From Aricia agestis (Eukaryota > Arthropoda > Insecta > Lepidoptera > Lycaenidae): DNA of 64,000 bases. The stretch spans positions 4,156,501-4,220,500 of the forward strand of contig NC_056422.1 of NCBI RefSeq assembly GCF_905147365.1, written 5' to 3'. The position numbers and the translations under genes are program-made. This document shows positions 45,501-55,400 of this stretch, piece by piece (within the stretch, counting starts at the first letter, position 1; the number at the start of each line of letters is the position of its first letter). The notes beneath the pieces were generated by a model. It had not been told where the DNA came from. It made no database searches and saw nothing but the letters and a program-made list of their open reading frames with translations.

Positions 45501-48070
45501 TTTGTCGGAGTAAAGTCATGGTGACCCATGGCTTATTGAGTTATGTTAGGTTATGGTTTTAGAAAACCAGCAGCATTACATGTATGTGTTAATAACATTA
45601 TCTTTCAATAAACAAAATATTCTATGCTACTTCTTTTTTTCACGACATCGTTGAGCAATATACTAGACAACTGATGGTTGTCTAGTAGAAACCGCTTACA
45701 GAGGTAAGGCCGCCATTTTGCACATTTTATATTGTCATTGTTTTGTATGTTTATGTGCAAATAAAGGATTTATAAAAAATTAAATCAACTATCCACATTT
45801 CCAGCGGTTGGGGGTTGGGGCGTGTGCGTAGAAGGCGGGGGCTGGCGGGCGCCGGGGGCCGTGGCTCTAGCAGAGGGCGGGGGCGTGACGCTGGCGCTGC
45901 TGAGCCGCACGTCGCCGGCGCGACACCAGCTGCGCCGGGAGCGCCCGCCCGCCGCGCTCACTGTGCACCAGGTGTCCATAGACAAGGTATAAAAAAAGAA
46001 ATAAAAAAAAAACTCGAATGAGCAAGCTGATGATGACTTATGTCTAAGAACACCTTTAAAAAATATCTATGAAAATGGTTTGGATGCTACGATGTTACGG
46101 AAACATACACACAGACAGACGTCAAAATTATGACACCCATGTTGTGATTGGGGGCTAGAGAAGCAGAAGCATCGCTATACATTTTACCTACAACATTTGC
46201 TGTTATGTGCTAATTTTTATTTGGTTAATATCAGGTTATTATTTTTTTAGATGGAGTTTATACCTGGTGAATGGCCGTCTTCCTTCGTCCCGCTGACCAT
46301 AGAAGGCGCTTCACTCGCGAACGGACCTCTTCTTTGTTCGGAGGATCAGAAATATGCATTAGATGGCGTGCAGATAGAACTACCGTATTCTTGTCGAACT
46401 AAAGCGCCGCATACTGCACAACCAGTTTTGGATATTCCTAATAGTAAGTCGCAAAAGACTAATAATGTACAGTTTCTGAGGTATTTTCACAGGAGTTCAA
46501 ATAAATAAATAAAATCTTTTTATTCAAAATGTTCTGAGGTATCATGATACACTTTTTGAAAGTCGAACGAAGAAACTACGTTGCCTACGACCGGTTCGGG
46601 AACTACCCCGCCGAGAAAAACCAGCGTAAGAAACTCGCACGGGGCCATCTTTTACTAAAAAAATGGAAAATTATATTATTATGGCTTACAGCTATGTAAC
46701 AAAAATAAAAGAAAAGTAACCTGCATGGAGCCACCCTATTCCCAAGGTGTGCTGTCCTCGATGAAATCATTGACTTTATAATGCGCTTTAGCACACAAAC
46801 GTTCATTTATTCAACAGCTTTGGTGGTTGGTTGATAACGATAGCTTCAAATACTAGTGAATAGAGAAACTCAGAAACCGGTCCTAATTAGTAGAAATATT
46901 TTGATTATATTGAAATCTTTCTTAACATAAGCTTTAATCAACTAACAATCATGGCAATATCTTCAAAGTTTATTGCTGTTTTAATACCTAGTTGTTCTAA
47001 AAGTGTATGCTTGTCTATTCTTCTTTTTGAACGTAATATTATATATTTTGTTTATTTTAATCAATTTCAAAATTGTTAAACAGGTCAACTCGGCTGCACG
47101 ATCATACCAGCGACGAAGATAACAGAATCAACTGAAGTCGAACTCTGTGCGGAATGGGACTCACTAAGAACTTGTACGAGAGTTCTTCTACTTCCTCTGA
47201 TATCAGTGACAGAGCAGAAAATATCTCTGCTTGATCCCCAACCAACATTTAAAGTGCAGGGCCATCCGCACGCGTTGAAGTTAATCAAAATGAGCACATC
47301 CCCAGGATTGAAATTGGAAGTGACGAATAAGAACACCGAAGTGATTGTAAACGTTAAGGGAGATTCCGTCACTTGTGGTATCGGTTGGGTCAATATTATG
47401 TCACGAATGACGTCACAGGAGCTAAGAGTTGAGGTGCAGAGGGAGTGTGACATCGCTTGTGGAACTTTGCTCGGAGCTATACTGTCTATATTAAAGCCGT
47501 ATTTGCCAACTCTTATGACAATTGTGGCTGTCGCTGCAGCGTTTTTGTATGGTAAGTTTAATACATGCTTGCATTGTAATTGCGATAGTTAGCCTGTCCT
47601 TCTCTTGTCCGCAACTTTGTTTTCGCACTAATTCGTTTAACCTGAGGAGCCGTACATTTTCCAGAGACTAGTTTCTCCATAACGAATTTCATCAAAATCG
47701 GTTCAGCGGTTTAAACATGAATAATAGAATAGTATGTTTCGAACTTAAGTTTTATAAAATCAAAATATACCGTAATATTGATAGGTAAGATATTAAAATA
47801 AAAGGCTTTTTATGTTATAATAATATTAATTCTACATTCACTGTTTCAGTGCAAATGAAATGGCAGCAGAAAGTCCAGATCCGAATGCCGATGGAGCCGC
47901 CGTCCCCACAAACGACGCTCAACGGCACGCGTGCACGCACGTGGGCCCGCAGTCCGTACGCAAACGGGCCCGCAACTCCGCCCTCGCCGGTATACGGTGA
48001 CACGAGCGTGCTACCCGACTCAAGCTTGTCGCCCAACGTGACAAGAACACGGAACTCGTACTTCCAATAG
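25202..48070 (+). CDS. NUP210: Nuclear pore membrane glycoprotein gp210 (NUP210), 28 exons
   Basis: Exons: 25202-25374, 25456-25606, 25681-25801, 25994-26081, 27300-27530, 27946-28417, 28667-28752, 29134-29310, 29594-29722, 30466-30551, 30798-30961, 31278-31406, 33722-33864, 34232-34439, 35744-35863, 36881-37081, 37432-37671, 38183-38323, 39379-39489, 39804-39993, 40121-40221, 40521-40805, 43039-43217, 44760-44896, 45805-45986, 46251-46443, 47084-47551 and 47850-48070. All borders are GT-AG and phases close, giving 1708 residues (human about 1887). A signal peptide ends near DCA27. A long lumenal part of Ig-like repeats follows (PRVLLPWF...NFTFE, TFSTLEGLSFEWTI). One membrane span lies at about 1608-1635, before a 73-residue pore-facing tail with WARSPYANGP. 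gp210 anchors the pore ring in the nuclear envelope. The ATG follows an in-frame TGA. Very confident. Confidence 0.95.
26228..27161. mobile_element. Non-autonomous DNA element with 45-bp ends, holding a nested MITE
   Basis: TATACTCTGTGCCAGATCGA at the left recurs inverted at the right, pairing over about 45 bp through GGACATTGACC. It fills most of NUP210 intron 4. The GCCGTTCCCAATATT MITE (26667-26820) lies inside. No transposase is visible. Confidence 0.7.
26667..26820. mobile_element. Foldback MITE, GCCGTTCCCAATATT family, copy 1
   Basis: Arms of about 70 bp with few mismatches face each other around ATTGACATAAAATATATG. The second copy is at 38569-38724, also in a NUP210 intron. Confidence 0.8.
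28853..28955. repeat. Two direct copies of a 40-bp unit
   Basis: TATAAAGTTGCAACAAAAG and the following CTAACTAGTTATTTGTCG occur twice, about 62 bp apart, in NUP210 intron 7. Confidence 0.6.
29996..30415. mobile_element. GAGGAT MITE, copy 3
   Basis: Flanked by TTAA at 29992-29995 and 30416-30419, inverted relative to the 15212-15684 copy. It lies in NUP210 intron 9, ending 50 bp before exon 10. Confidence 0.75.
30969..31022 (+). pseudogene. Partial copy of the start of NUP210 exon 11
   Basis: TATGGTCTCG followed by CAGACGGCGCGTGCTGCGTG repeats the acceptor side of exon 11 (30784-30816), with about 22 extra bases between the two blocks. It begins just after the exon 11 donor. Confidence 0.5.
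31619..32370 (-). mobile_element. Non-autonomous Helitron (CGCGGACGAAGTCGCGGGC family)
   Basis: The minus strand starts TCTATACTAATATTATAAAT after an A. It ends with the GACGAAGTC hairpin and CAACAGCTAG before T. A tandem block at 32177-32345 repeats a GTTTGGCGTGAAAGCGAGAC unit three times, each with its own (GACA)n run. It lies in NUP210 intron 12. Confidence 0.8.
32417..32489. mobile_element. Short MITE flanked by TAA
   Basis: GGGCCGCGCTACACCGGAAT and its exact complement form the ends. The flanks are TAA at 32414-32416 and 32490-32492, as in PIF/Harbinger (Tourist) elements. Confidence 0.75.
32495..32603 (+). mobile_element. Second Helitron 3' end, facing the first
   Basis: About 110 bp matching the 3' terminal part of 31619-32370 but on the plus strand, with the same hairpin and a CTAG at 32600-32603. 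Its 5' part is missing. Confidence 0.65.
32604..32945. repeat. Duplicated 342-bp segment, copy 1
   Basis: Contains a SINE head fragment (TTGTTCCGCCTGCGGGACTC) joined to a Helitron 5' end (GCGAAAGTATCTCTGTC on the minus strand). The same junction recurs 593 bp downstream. Confidence 0.8.
33195..33538. repeat. Duplicated 342-bp segment, copy 2
   Basis: Essentially identical to 32604-32945 from about 33218 onward, including the eight ACAG units. It differs by a few bases only at the AT-rich left end. Confidence 0.8.
34606..34851. mobile_element. MITE with perfect 47-bp arms
   Basis: AAATTTAGTTTGTTATTATT through GCGAAATAAACCT is exactly complemented at the right end. It lies in NUP210 intron 14. 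Confidence 0.8.
35942..36339. mobile_element. GC-rich MITE in NUP210 intron 15
   Basis: GGCGTTCGCTGCGTTGAGCG and the right end GCTTAACGCAGTGAACGCC (complement) pair over about 35 bp with few mismatches. An inner palindrome lies at about 35999-36024. Confidence 0.65.
37817..37966. mobile_element. PIF/Harbinger-like MITE flanked by TTA
   Basis: CGCCTATAGTCCACCGACAC pairs with the right end over about 35 bp. The flanks TTA at 37814-37816 and 37967-37969 fit the 3-bp TWA target of this superfamily. Confidence 0.75.
38569..38724. mobile_element. Foldback MITE, GCCGTTCCCAATATT family, copy 2
   Basis: Same family as 26667-26820. The left arm is more diverged than the right. Confidence 0.75.
39000..39094. 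repeat. Two consecutive perfect hairpins with CGAA loops
   Basis: Hairpin 1 (39000-39041) has 19-bp perfect arms (GAAAATGCGCCTCTCCACC). Hairpin 2 (39043-39094) has 24-bp perfect arms (ACGACGGATAAATACAAGCT...). Both close on CGAA. One base lies between them. Confidence 0.9.
41312..42439. repeat. Minisatellite, 12 copies of a 94-bp unit
   Basis: The unit begins ATTGGTGGGTTGAACCTAGT and ends CATTTGACATCGTCTTTA. Unit starts are exactly 94 apart, from 41312 to 42346. Copies differ at essentially one base (GTGGGGAC or GTGAGGAC), in the order G G G G A A G G A G A G. The last copy also has CTAAC for CTAGC. It lies in NUP210 intron 22 and contains no open frame. Confidence 0.97.
42765..42901. repeat. 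Perfect palindrome, 66-bp arms, 5-base loop
   Basis: AAATAGTATAGTGGACGTAA at the left is matched base for base through ATTAAAATA, then loop TACGG, then the exact complement. It lies in NUP210 intron 22, 326 bp after the minisatellite. Confidence 0.95.
43285..43850. mobile_element. Non-autonomous DNA element with CCGGGAGTTGACA ends
   Basis: GTCCGGGAGTTGACA at the left and TGTCAACTCCCGGA at the right are inverted, with TTTTTAAAA words next to each. The interior is about 540 bp and non-coding. It occupies part of NUP210 intron 23. Confidence 0.6.
44921..45222 (-). mobile_element. Non-autonomous Helitron (GGCAAACGTTTGCC family)
   Basis: The minus strand starts TCTAATATATAAAAATTCTC after A. Its 3' end carries the hairpin-forming block GGCAAATCAACGTTTGCC and then GGGACAGCTAG before T. 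It begins 24 bp from the NUP210 exon 24 donor. The same family is at 59397-59865. Confidence 0.85.
46550..46645. repeat. Dispersed repeat fragment (CGGTTCGGGAACTACC), copy 2
   Basis: Shares the blocks listed for 16200-16300 and continues through AAACTCGCACGGGGCCATC. It lies in NUP210 intron 26. Confidence 0.45.
47084..48070 (+). CDS. NUP210: NUP210 exons 27-28: membrane anchor and cytoplasmic tail
   Basis: Exon 27 (47084-47551) carries the last lumenal domain, with a Cys pair around DSVTCGIGWVNIMS, then the single hydrophobic span (TLMTIVAVAAAFLY). Exon 28 (47850-48070) starts within the next codon and encodes a basic, Pro/Ser-rich tail ending NSYFQ. A short tail after one span is the family layout and faces the pore. 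Confidence 0.9.
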
Positions 48071-48300
48071 ACAAGTTCAAATGTGACAGTTTATGTGACA
48101 AAGTGTTAAAAGTGAAAAATAACCTCAATTTTCGTTGAATAATGAAATCGCGTTTGACGCTTTATTTGATACGTTTTGATTGATCCGAGCTCTAAAATCA
48201 TCATCATTACCAAATAAGGAGCTAGCATTAGTAGGATTTTTCTTATTTAGTTTGTTAAAGCAAATTGTTAAATGTTAAATACGAGAATTGAGGTTCTGCT

Positions 48301-48393
48301 AATAAAATAGTTTTAATGTTGACAGTGTTAATGTTAAAGTGTGAAGTGCTTAGTGACATCGGTGATAAAGTACCTCAATTTATATTGAATAAA
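48301..48393 (+). terminator. Candidate NUP210 poly(A) signals
   Basis: AATAAA at 48301-48306 and again at 48388-48393, about 230 and 320 bases after the NUP210 stop. Which is used is unknown. Confidence 0.5.
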
Positions 48394-48726
48394 GACATAT
48401 TTTTGAAATACCTGACCAGTTGAAGACTGAGCTGAAATGAAAGAATTTGACATATACTTAGCCACTTTTGCACATATGAGAATTGATTTGTGTTTAAGGT
48501 TGTATGGCTGAGGTGAAATCAAGAGGAAAAGGACGCTTTCTTATTCTAAGTCTCGATAGAAGATCTCATTTTATGATAGTTCATGAGATATAAGCTTATG
48601 GCAGGCTATGTTGATATAGTAAGGCCCACTAACACCAGTCTGGAATAACTTTATCCTTAATTAAATATCGTGTCATGTCTCTCATCTTTTAAGTGAAAGA
48701 AAAGGCATGATATTTTATATTAAGTG

Positions 48727-48907
48727 TCTAAACACACTAAGCCGAAAAAACGCGGCCGAAGATCCGCATGATTACGCCTGCAATGTATTTTAAATTACCG
48801 ATGACACACCATGCCGAAATTACGTCGCGTTATATTGTATGCGTTTGACATTGTTGACGTAATCATACCGAACTTCGGCCGCGTAACTTCGGCATTGTGT
48901 GTTTAGA
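48727..48907. mobile_element. MITE with TCTAAACACAC ends
   Basis: TCTAAACACACTAAGCCGAA at the left and the complement at the right pair over about 18 bp. Inner blocks GCGGCCGAAG and ATGATTACG also pair. Confidence 0.7.
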
Positions 48908-49251
48908 TAAACACAGATTGGCGCAAGTGGTCCAAATAGTCATGATTTTGAAGAGGTAATTTTGAATTTTGTAAATGTCATATTTATTTTGTGAGTTGGT
49001 AGAAATATCATAAAATGTGATAAAATGTTTGGTGATAGAAGATATCATGTAAGAAATAAGGTTATACGCTCAAGAGCAAAAACATTGTTTAAAGTAACTT
49101 TAACAAATGATGCTATTGGATGCACAGGTTTTTTTGTTATCCTCTCTTTTTATTTAATAACTGTGGCTACATTTTTGCTCATGGGCGTATAGCCTAATTA
49201 TTATTAGTTATAATTAGGTTAAAAAGTCAATTAAAAAATGAAAATTTATCT

Positions 49252-49440
49252 TGACATCAGCAGGGCAAAAATGGACACATTTTGCAATTCCTCAATCAAT
49301 TCAGAAAATGAATTATCAAACTGACGAATGTCAAATTGGTAGGAGTTGTGCGTATGAATTGCAAGCATAGTGACCATTATGCGATTTTAAAAAATGAATT
49401 ATATTATGATTCATAATATGATTCTCCAAAGTGACCAGTT
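49252..49440 (+). repeat. Dispersed repeat, inverted partner at 56290-56475
   Basis: Shared words with the complement of 56290-56475 include GCAATTCCTCAATCAATTCA and GCGATTTTAAAAAATGAATT. Class unknown. Confidence 0.5.
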
Positions 49441-49653
49441 TACCCCCGCCGCAGTGCTAAAAGTTATTATGACAAAACTGGGTTTTATCAGTTTGTGAAG
49501 GATATAAATATGCAACTGCCAAATCAGCATAATATTATTATGTATGTTTCTTGAGATATTTTCTTTTAATACCTGGATCAATTCAATTCAATGCAGTTAT
49601 AAAACATGATTAATTGATTATACATATTTGTCCATGTTATTAACAACTTTAAA

Positions 49654-49692
49654 ATTCCGAAGCATTTTATATGTTATATAAAATGCTTCGGA
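49654..49692. repeat. Small hairpin
   Basis: TCCGAAGCATTTTATAT is followed at once by its complement in ATATAAAATGCTTCGGA. Confidence 0.7.
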
Positions 49693-50591
49693 TAATGTAT
49701 AATAAAATAATAGAACTTTATGAATAAAATAGTATTATGAAACCTATGAATTAAAAACTTAGGAAGAGTAACTGTGTCAAAAATTGTGTCCGCGAGTCTA
49801 CAAAATGAGATCCCGAATACATGCTTACTTTATGCATATATTCAGTACACAATTTTGTGTTATTGTCATATTTTAGTGTGTGAATAGGAACCAAATTCAA
49901 AACGGTTGAAGTATGGGAGTTACATTTCCTTACTTTTTATTATTCGTAGTATGAAATGTATTGTGTCGAACAAAAAATTGTAAATTGAAAAAGGTTTAAG
50001 CTTTTATGAGTACTTACTTAATAAAAGTATTTTTGATATTGTTTTAATATTTCATTGTTTTTTTAAACAGCAACATCTGGCTAAGGGAGAAATAAATCAA
50101 TATCACCATTATTGAATATTAACGGTATATATTTTTAAATAAGTATACAAAGATAAAATTTCGACTATAAAGGTTATAAAAATATTAATAATTATAAAAG
50201 ATTCGTTACAAGATCCTTCAACTACAAAGAGATTCAAAAATATATTTTTAGATAATATTTAACAACAACCTTTAAAAAGTGCACTTAGATAATATTACAA
50301 AAAATATTGCTTTATTATTATAGCTATTTAACTATGTATTTGCAGTATATTATCATAGCTAAGAACATAATTTAATATAGCACATATACACATTACACAT
50401 ACTCTTATAATGACTTGAGAACTTCACAGAAAAGATCACAGTCAAATAGTCTTTGGTCATCTTAGAGATAAATTTGGAAGACATCAAGTATACACAAGGG
50501 GTTCCTATAAAGTTGCGCTAACTACAAAGTAGCCGACAACCCCTACGATACGGCACGCATTTTCCGTACGTAGGCACTAGTATGACGATTT

Positions 50592-50870
50592 GCAGACGAT
50601 GGGGCGGGGCGGGCCGGTCAATTTCGCCGCGAACGATAGCACAAAGGGAATCCTATATTACCAACGAACACGGCGGGCAAAAAGACCGCATCGCTGGTGC
50701 CCGGCGGGCACTGGCGGCGCATGTCCGCGGCTGTCCGCCGTGGATTACACAAACCAGTTTACATGCAGTAACGCGGACGGCGTGTGCTTTGTGTACGCAG
50801 CGCGGGCAGCCGCAGGCATCGACGGGCGTACGCGGCGAAATTGACCGGCCCGCCCAGCCCCGTCGTCTGC
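50592..50870. mobile_element. GC-rich MITE between NUP210 and Mtp
   Basis: Forty-base ends (GCAGACGATGGGGCGGGGCG... and its complement) with two mismatches. The open frames inside are a by-product of the high GC. Confidence 0.7.
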
Positions 50871-51620
50871 ACAGCGCCTGACAAAGCCATTTTATGTCTT
50901 TGTACGATAGGCCACAATAATATAATTATTTTGGTACAAAAAAACTATAATAAACATTACTTTTAAATGTTATGTTTACATTTTACATGAATATAAATGC
51001 TTTTGATATCTATCAGTCCCAAATTAACTAGCTAAGATAGCGAAGTAAAGTTATAAATTGGAATGACAAGATTAAGAAGAACAAGATAAGTTTCTTGTTT
51101 CGAACACCACTTAATATTATAATTTCGTATTAGGAATGAATGTTACTTAGAAGTTAGAACACATTTTTAATATTCTACAAGTACGAACAACAGGGCTGTA
51201 GCTAGAGTCAGATTTGAGGTAGGGTACCATTGGTTACAGGTAGGGCAGAAGTTAAAAAATTGTCATAATTGATTGATTTTCTAGGGTTTTGATATTTTTA
51301 AGGTAGGGCATTGCCCCCCAATGCCCCTCTCTAGCTACGGCCGTGACGAACAATCTTGAGCTTGATATACTATCAAAGAAAATGAGAACATTTTAAGATC
51401 GATATGAAGAGTGACGAATTGGAAACGGCAAAACTCGATCAAAGAAGTAGGTTAAATACCTAAATCCGTGACAAGTTTGCGTGCCAGCAATAAACCATAT
51501 TATAACGAAAGTTTTGTCTAGAAACGGAAAAATAGTTTGACAATGGAAACCTTGCATTCCATTTATAAAATCTCCTAGTATTTAATATTTTAACTGTCGC
51601 CTTGCTAAGGGTCAACTAGG

Positions 51621-51747
51621 CCGCAACGCGACGCGTAGATGCCTTTCTAAATTTGTATTGAATTGACAGATTTGCAAGACGTCTCACGCAATTGAAGTCT
51701 GTCAAGTCCATACAAATTTAGAAATGCATCAACGCGTCACGTTGCGG
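51621..51747. mobile_element. MITE, CGCAACGCGACGCGT family, copy 2
   Basis: Same ends and same inner words as 4559-4708. It lies beyond the Mtp stop and may be within or after its 3' UTR. Confidence 0.7.
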
Positions 51748-52424
51748 CAGAGTAAACCATAAAGTTAATATACCTAGCGGAATAGAGCTACAATCTCGAG
51801 CTGTCAAACGTAACCGAAATTGGTTTTCATCTGTGTGAAAGAAGTCATCACTCATCACCCGTGCCCAGTGCATAGCAATCAATTTACGTTTAAATAACTG
51901 TTCAGTGTTTATCTTTCGCCTTAACTCTGACGCTGACAACTCCTAAATGGGGAGGCTTACGCCAAAAGAAGAAGAATCTGTGTGAAAAATATGTGTACGT
52001 ATACACTTACACAAGCATGATTGAACATGAAGTCTGTGAGATTAAATTGTCAACGTGCGACACGTGCCGACTGAACGTCAAAAAAAGAGTGCTGCTGTCA
52101 TGTATCACACGTCTCTTTTTACCACGCAGTGTTACTGATAGTGGCATCTCGCTTGCTCAGGCCTTTGTTTCTCTATTCCGCTTGGTATATTAACTTTATA
52201 GAGTAAACAGTACTAACGAGTAGGCCGACTCAGAAGAGATCTTGAGTTTTATACGTTTGATGTATCGGCATATCGGCCAGCGTGCGCCGTAGTGCCGTAC
52301 TAATGCTGAGTGCATTGTGAAACATGTCGAATCGATGTCGCCAATTTGTTTGAAGTCGAGGTATTCCTTAGTTCTCTCTACTCTGGTTGCGGTCTGTTAA
52401 GCTTGAAAGCGATGGCGCTCAGTC

Positions 52425-55400
52425 TCAGAGAGCCCCCATCGTAGCACAGGTGAGGTCGTTAAGTGCGCCCAGCGATAGCGTCCTGGCCACGCCCGCAACG
52501 CGCGCCGCAACACGTACGCGCCGCTCTGACCTGCCCACTTTCGATGCGAGGGTTGCGTTGTGCCTGCAGGTTAAATTAAAGTTGTAATATATTAACAGAT
52601 TCTTATATATTTCTAAACTTAAAAAGCTTTAGATTTTATTTATGATATTAAGTATTATTACTTGTTGTAAGTATGTAATAATTACATAATAAAAGATGTG
52701 TAATAAAAAACTTTTTTACTGTCTTTGACGTAATAAGTACCTAATTGGCTAGTTGAGAGCAGAAGTAATCCAAGTGACCTTTTGTAACTTTTGAGATATT
52801 AATCAAAACGCGTTTTTATTGAATAAACAAGTGTTTATTAAATTAGTTGCAAGGTGTTTATGTTTTATGATTGATATTAACCTAAGTCAATCTTCATTAG
52901 AAAATTGTGGTGTCATAGCCAATATTTTCAAAGTTTTTGTAATTTTTATGAACCTAGATCACTTCTGCTATTACAATAAAGTATAATAATGCTATTGCAG
53001 AAGGGAAATCATAGAACTTATGAAAATTACTTTATTATTGATTAAAAACGACCTAATATCTTATATCTAATCACTTTCATCACCTTCCACACTCGGTAGC
53101 ACATCCTCCTCTTCATTTTCAGCTGCATTGTTCTTTCTTCTAGTATGATGAGGTAAGTTTAGATAAAACTGATGGTGACAAGGTGGCACATAGTGCACTT
53201 CTGCACTGTAATAAAATTTATTGTGAAGTGGTCCAAGTGTCAACAATGAACATGGATTACTTCTCTACCGAGTCCAAATCACTGGTGAAGTTGTCCAAGT
53301 GGCATACAAGTCACTTGGATCATAACTCCACTAACAAATTATGTTTTTAATGGCCATGCAGAAATGTCAAACATAGGACTTTGTTCAGAAAAATGGCTCG
53401 TATCACTTGGATTACTTCTGCACTAAGTAAGTTTAGTCCGACGGAGGGCAAAAAGTGACTTAACTCTGTTTTGACAAAAAGGTCACTTGGATTACTTCTG
53501 CTCTCAACTAGCCAATTGATGATTTAAAAATAAAATGATTGATTTAGAATTATTGTCTTAACGTTATTCGGTACGTGATTACATTAATAACTCAACAGGC
53601 TAGAATAAAATACTGTAGCTGTATTGTCGCTAGATATATATTTTATTGTCTTTCGTCGTGTAGTATAATGGCCTAAAATGCAAATAACATTTATTTATCA
53701 TTATCAAACTGTACTTACATAACTTCGTACGGGTCGGTGCTGACTCGTACGCACATAGCGGTTGTGCTGTAGAAGTCTATATCTGCCGCGATATGTAGGC
53801 GGGGCTCTGCGGCGCGCACGCTGGCTACGCGTACTGTACGCCCGCCGAGCGCGAACTCCGCGCGCGTTTCGCTCACCGCCGCGCCGCGTAACGTCAACGC
53901 TGTGCGCGCGTTTCGCGACCACAGTGACACCTATGGAAGATTTAGGGCCTGTTTCACCACTTTCTGATAAATGCGGAATAGGCTATCCACCACTTAACTT
54001 GACAGATGAAGTATGGAGAATCTGTCAAAAAAGCTGTGAAAAGCATATTCAGCACTTTATCAGAAAGTGGTGAAACAGGCCCTTACAGTTATATTTGCTA
54101 TTTATAAATTCTAAAAATGCATAATTTTGGATGTTTTTTATGTGACGGCTAAGTACACTCCTAAGCATTTATGGGCAAAAATTACAGTGTCACACACACA
54201 TGTGTCACGACACTACGCACTACAATTATTATTACTTGGTCAAATTGTTGCAAAGTTGACTAAGTAATAATTAATTAATAGAAAATACCATACAAGTGAA
54301 GTACAGTATATTAATCCCATGGGCCATGAGTAATAAAACATTAACATGAGTAATAAACAAACTTAGATTTTCGGGCGGCTTGTCTAAATATTGTTTAGCA
54401 CATTTGTACACATATTTTTATTAGTTATAAAAATGTATTGTTAAGTTAGTTGGCGCGTTACCTGCGCCTGCGCATCCATGGCAATAGCTACAGCGGCGAG
54501 TCGGGTGAGCTTCAACACGGCACCGGGCAGCGGCAGCGTCGCTCGCACGGGGTTTAGCGGGCGCAACGCACGCAGCACCGCTGTGGGCTCGCTGCCCGTG
54601 CCCGCCCATACGTGGCCTAGTAGCTCGCCCTGTATTTAAATATTAAGACTTATGCCATTTTACTGTACATTTACAGTACACTACTTAATAACAAAAACCA
54701 TTTATTAAAAGCCTTTAACTCGAAAAGTCAGAAAGAGTAGAAAGCAAGACTAATGTTTGCTGTACAAACTAAGAGTTTATTAATACTAAATGATGCCACT
54801 CCGTTGCGCCAAAATTAGTTAATCGCGCGAGAAGCGCACATTTTTCCAGGATACAAAGTATCCTATAGCATTTCCCGGGACTCAAAGTATTATAAAGACC
54901 ATAGATTTCAGTTAAATATATTTTATAGCGACAGTTATACCTGGCTCTCGAACATCGTGAGGCTCCTTGTCCTGGCCCCGCCCACTGTAAATGCCAGTCC
55001 GCCCGACACCGCCTCATCAGCGTCAGCCTCGTCCGCGTCGCCCGCTAACGACTGTAGGCCGCGCGCCCATAGCTCCACCTGTGAAGAAATAGGTGAGTTA
55101 AGTTTTGGGTTACATCACGGCAAAATATAGTAGATCATCTATAGTTTGTGCTTTTTAAGATGATATGGGTGACACTTCTCATATTCCTTGCTACGGGTTT
55201 TTTTTTACAAGAAAACAAAAAAAAAAAACAAATTTCCATCTACAAAAACAAATGTTTCCTATAATTGTAAATGAATAAAATTGAAAAGTTGCTAAATGCT
55301 AACTTATTAATATAAAATTATAAATTTTAACTGTGAAAATTATCAGATGCATGAAATGGAACTTATGCCAATAGAGATTGACACTGTTGAATCGAAATCA

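Noticed and set aside
50582..50966. Three overlapping plus-strand open frames rich in Arg, Gly and Ala
   Set aside because: They lie inside a GC-rich inverted-repeat element; high GC keeps several frames open at once.
53704..53930. Alternative minus-strand frame (Arg-rich) over Mtp exon 13
   Set aside because: The phase fixed by exons 12 and 14 selects the other frame, which continues the lipid-transfer protein and ends at a sensible stop.
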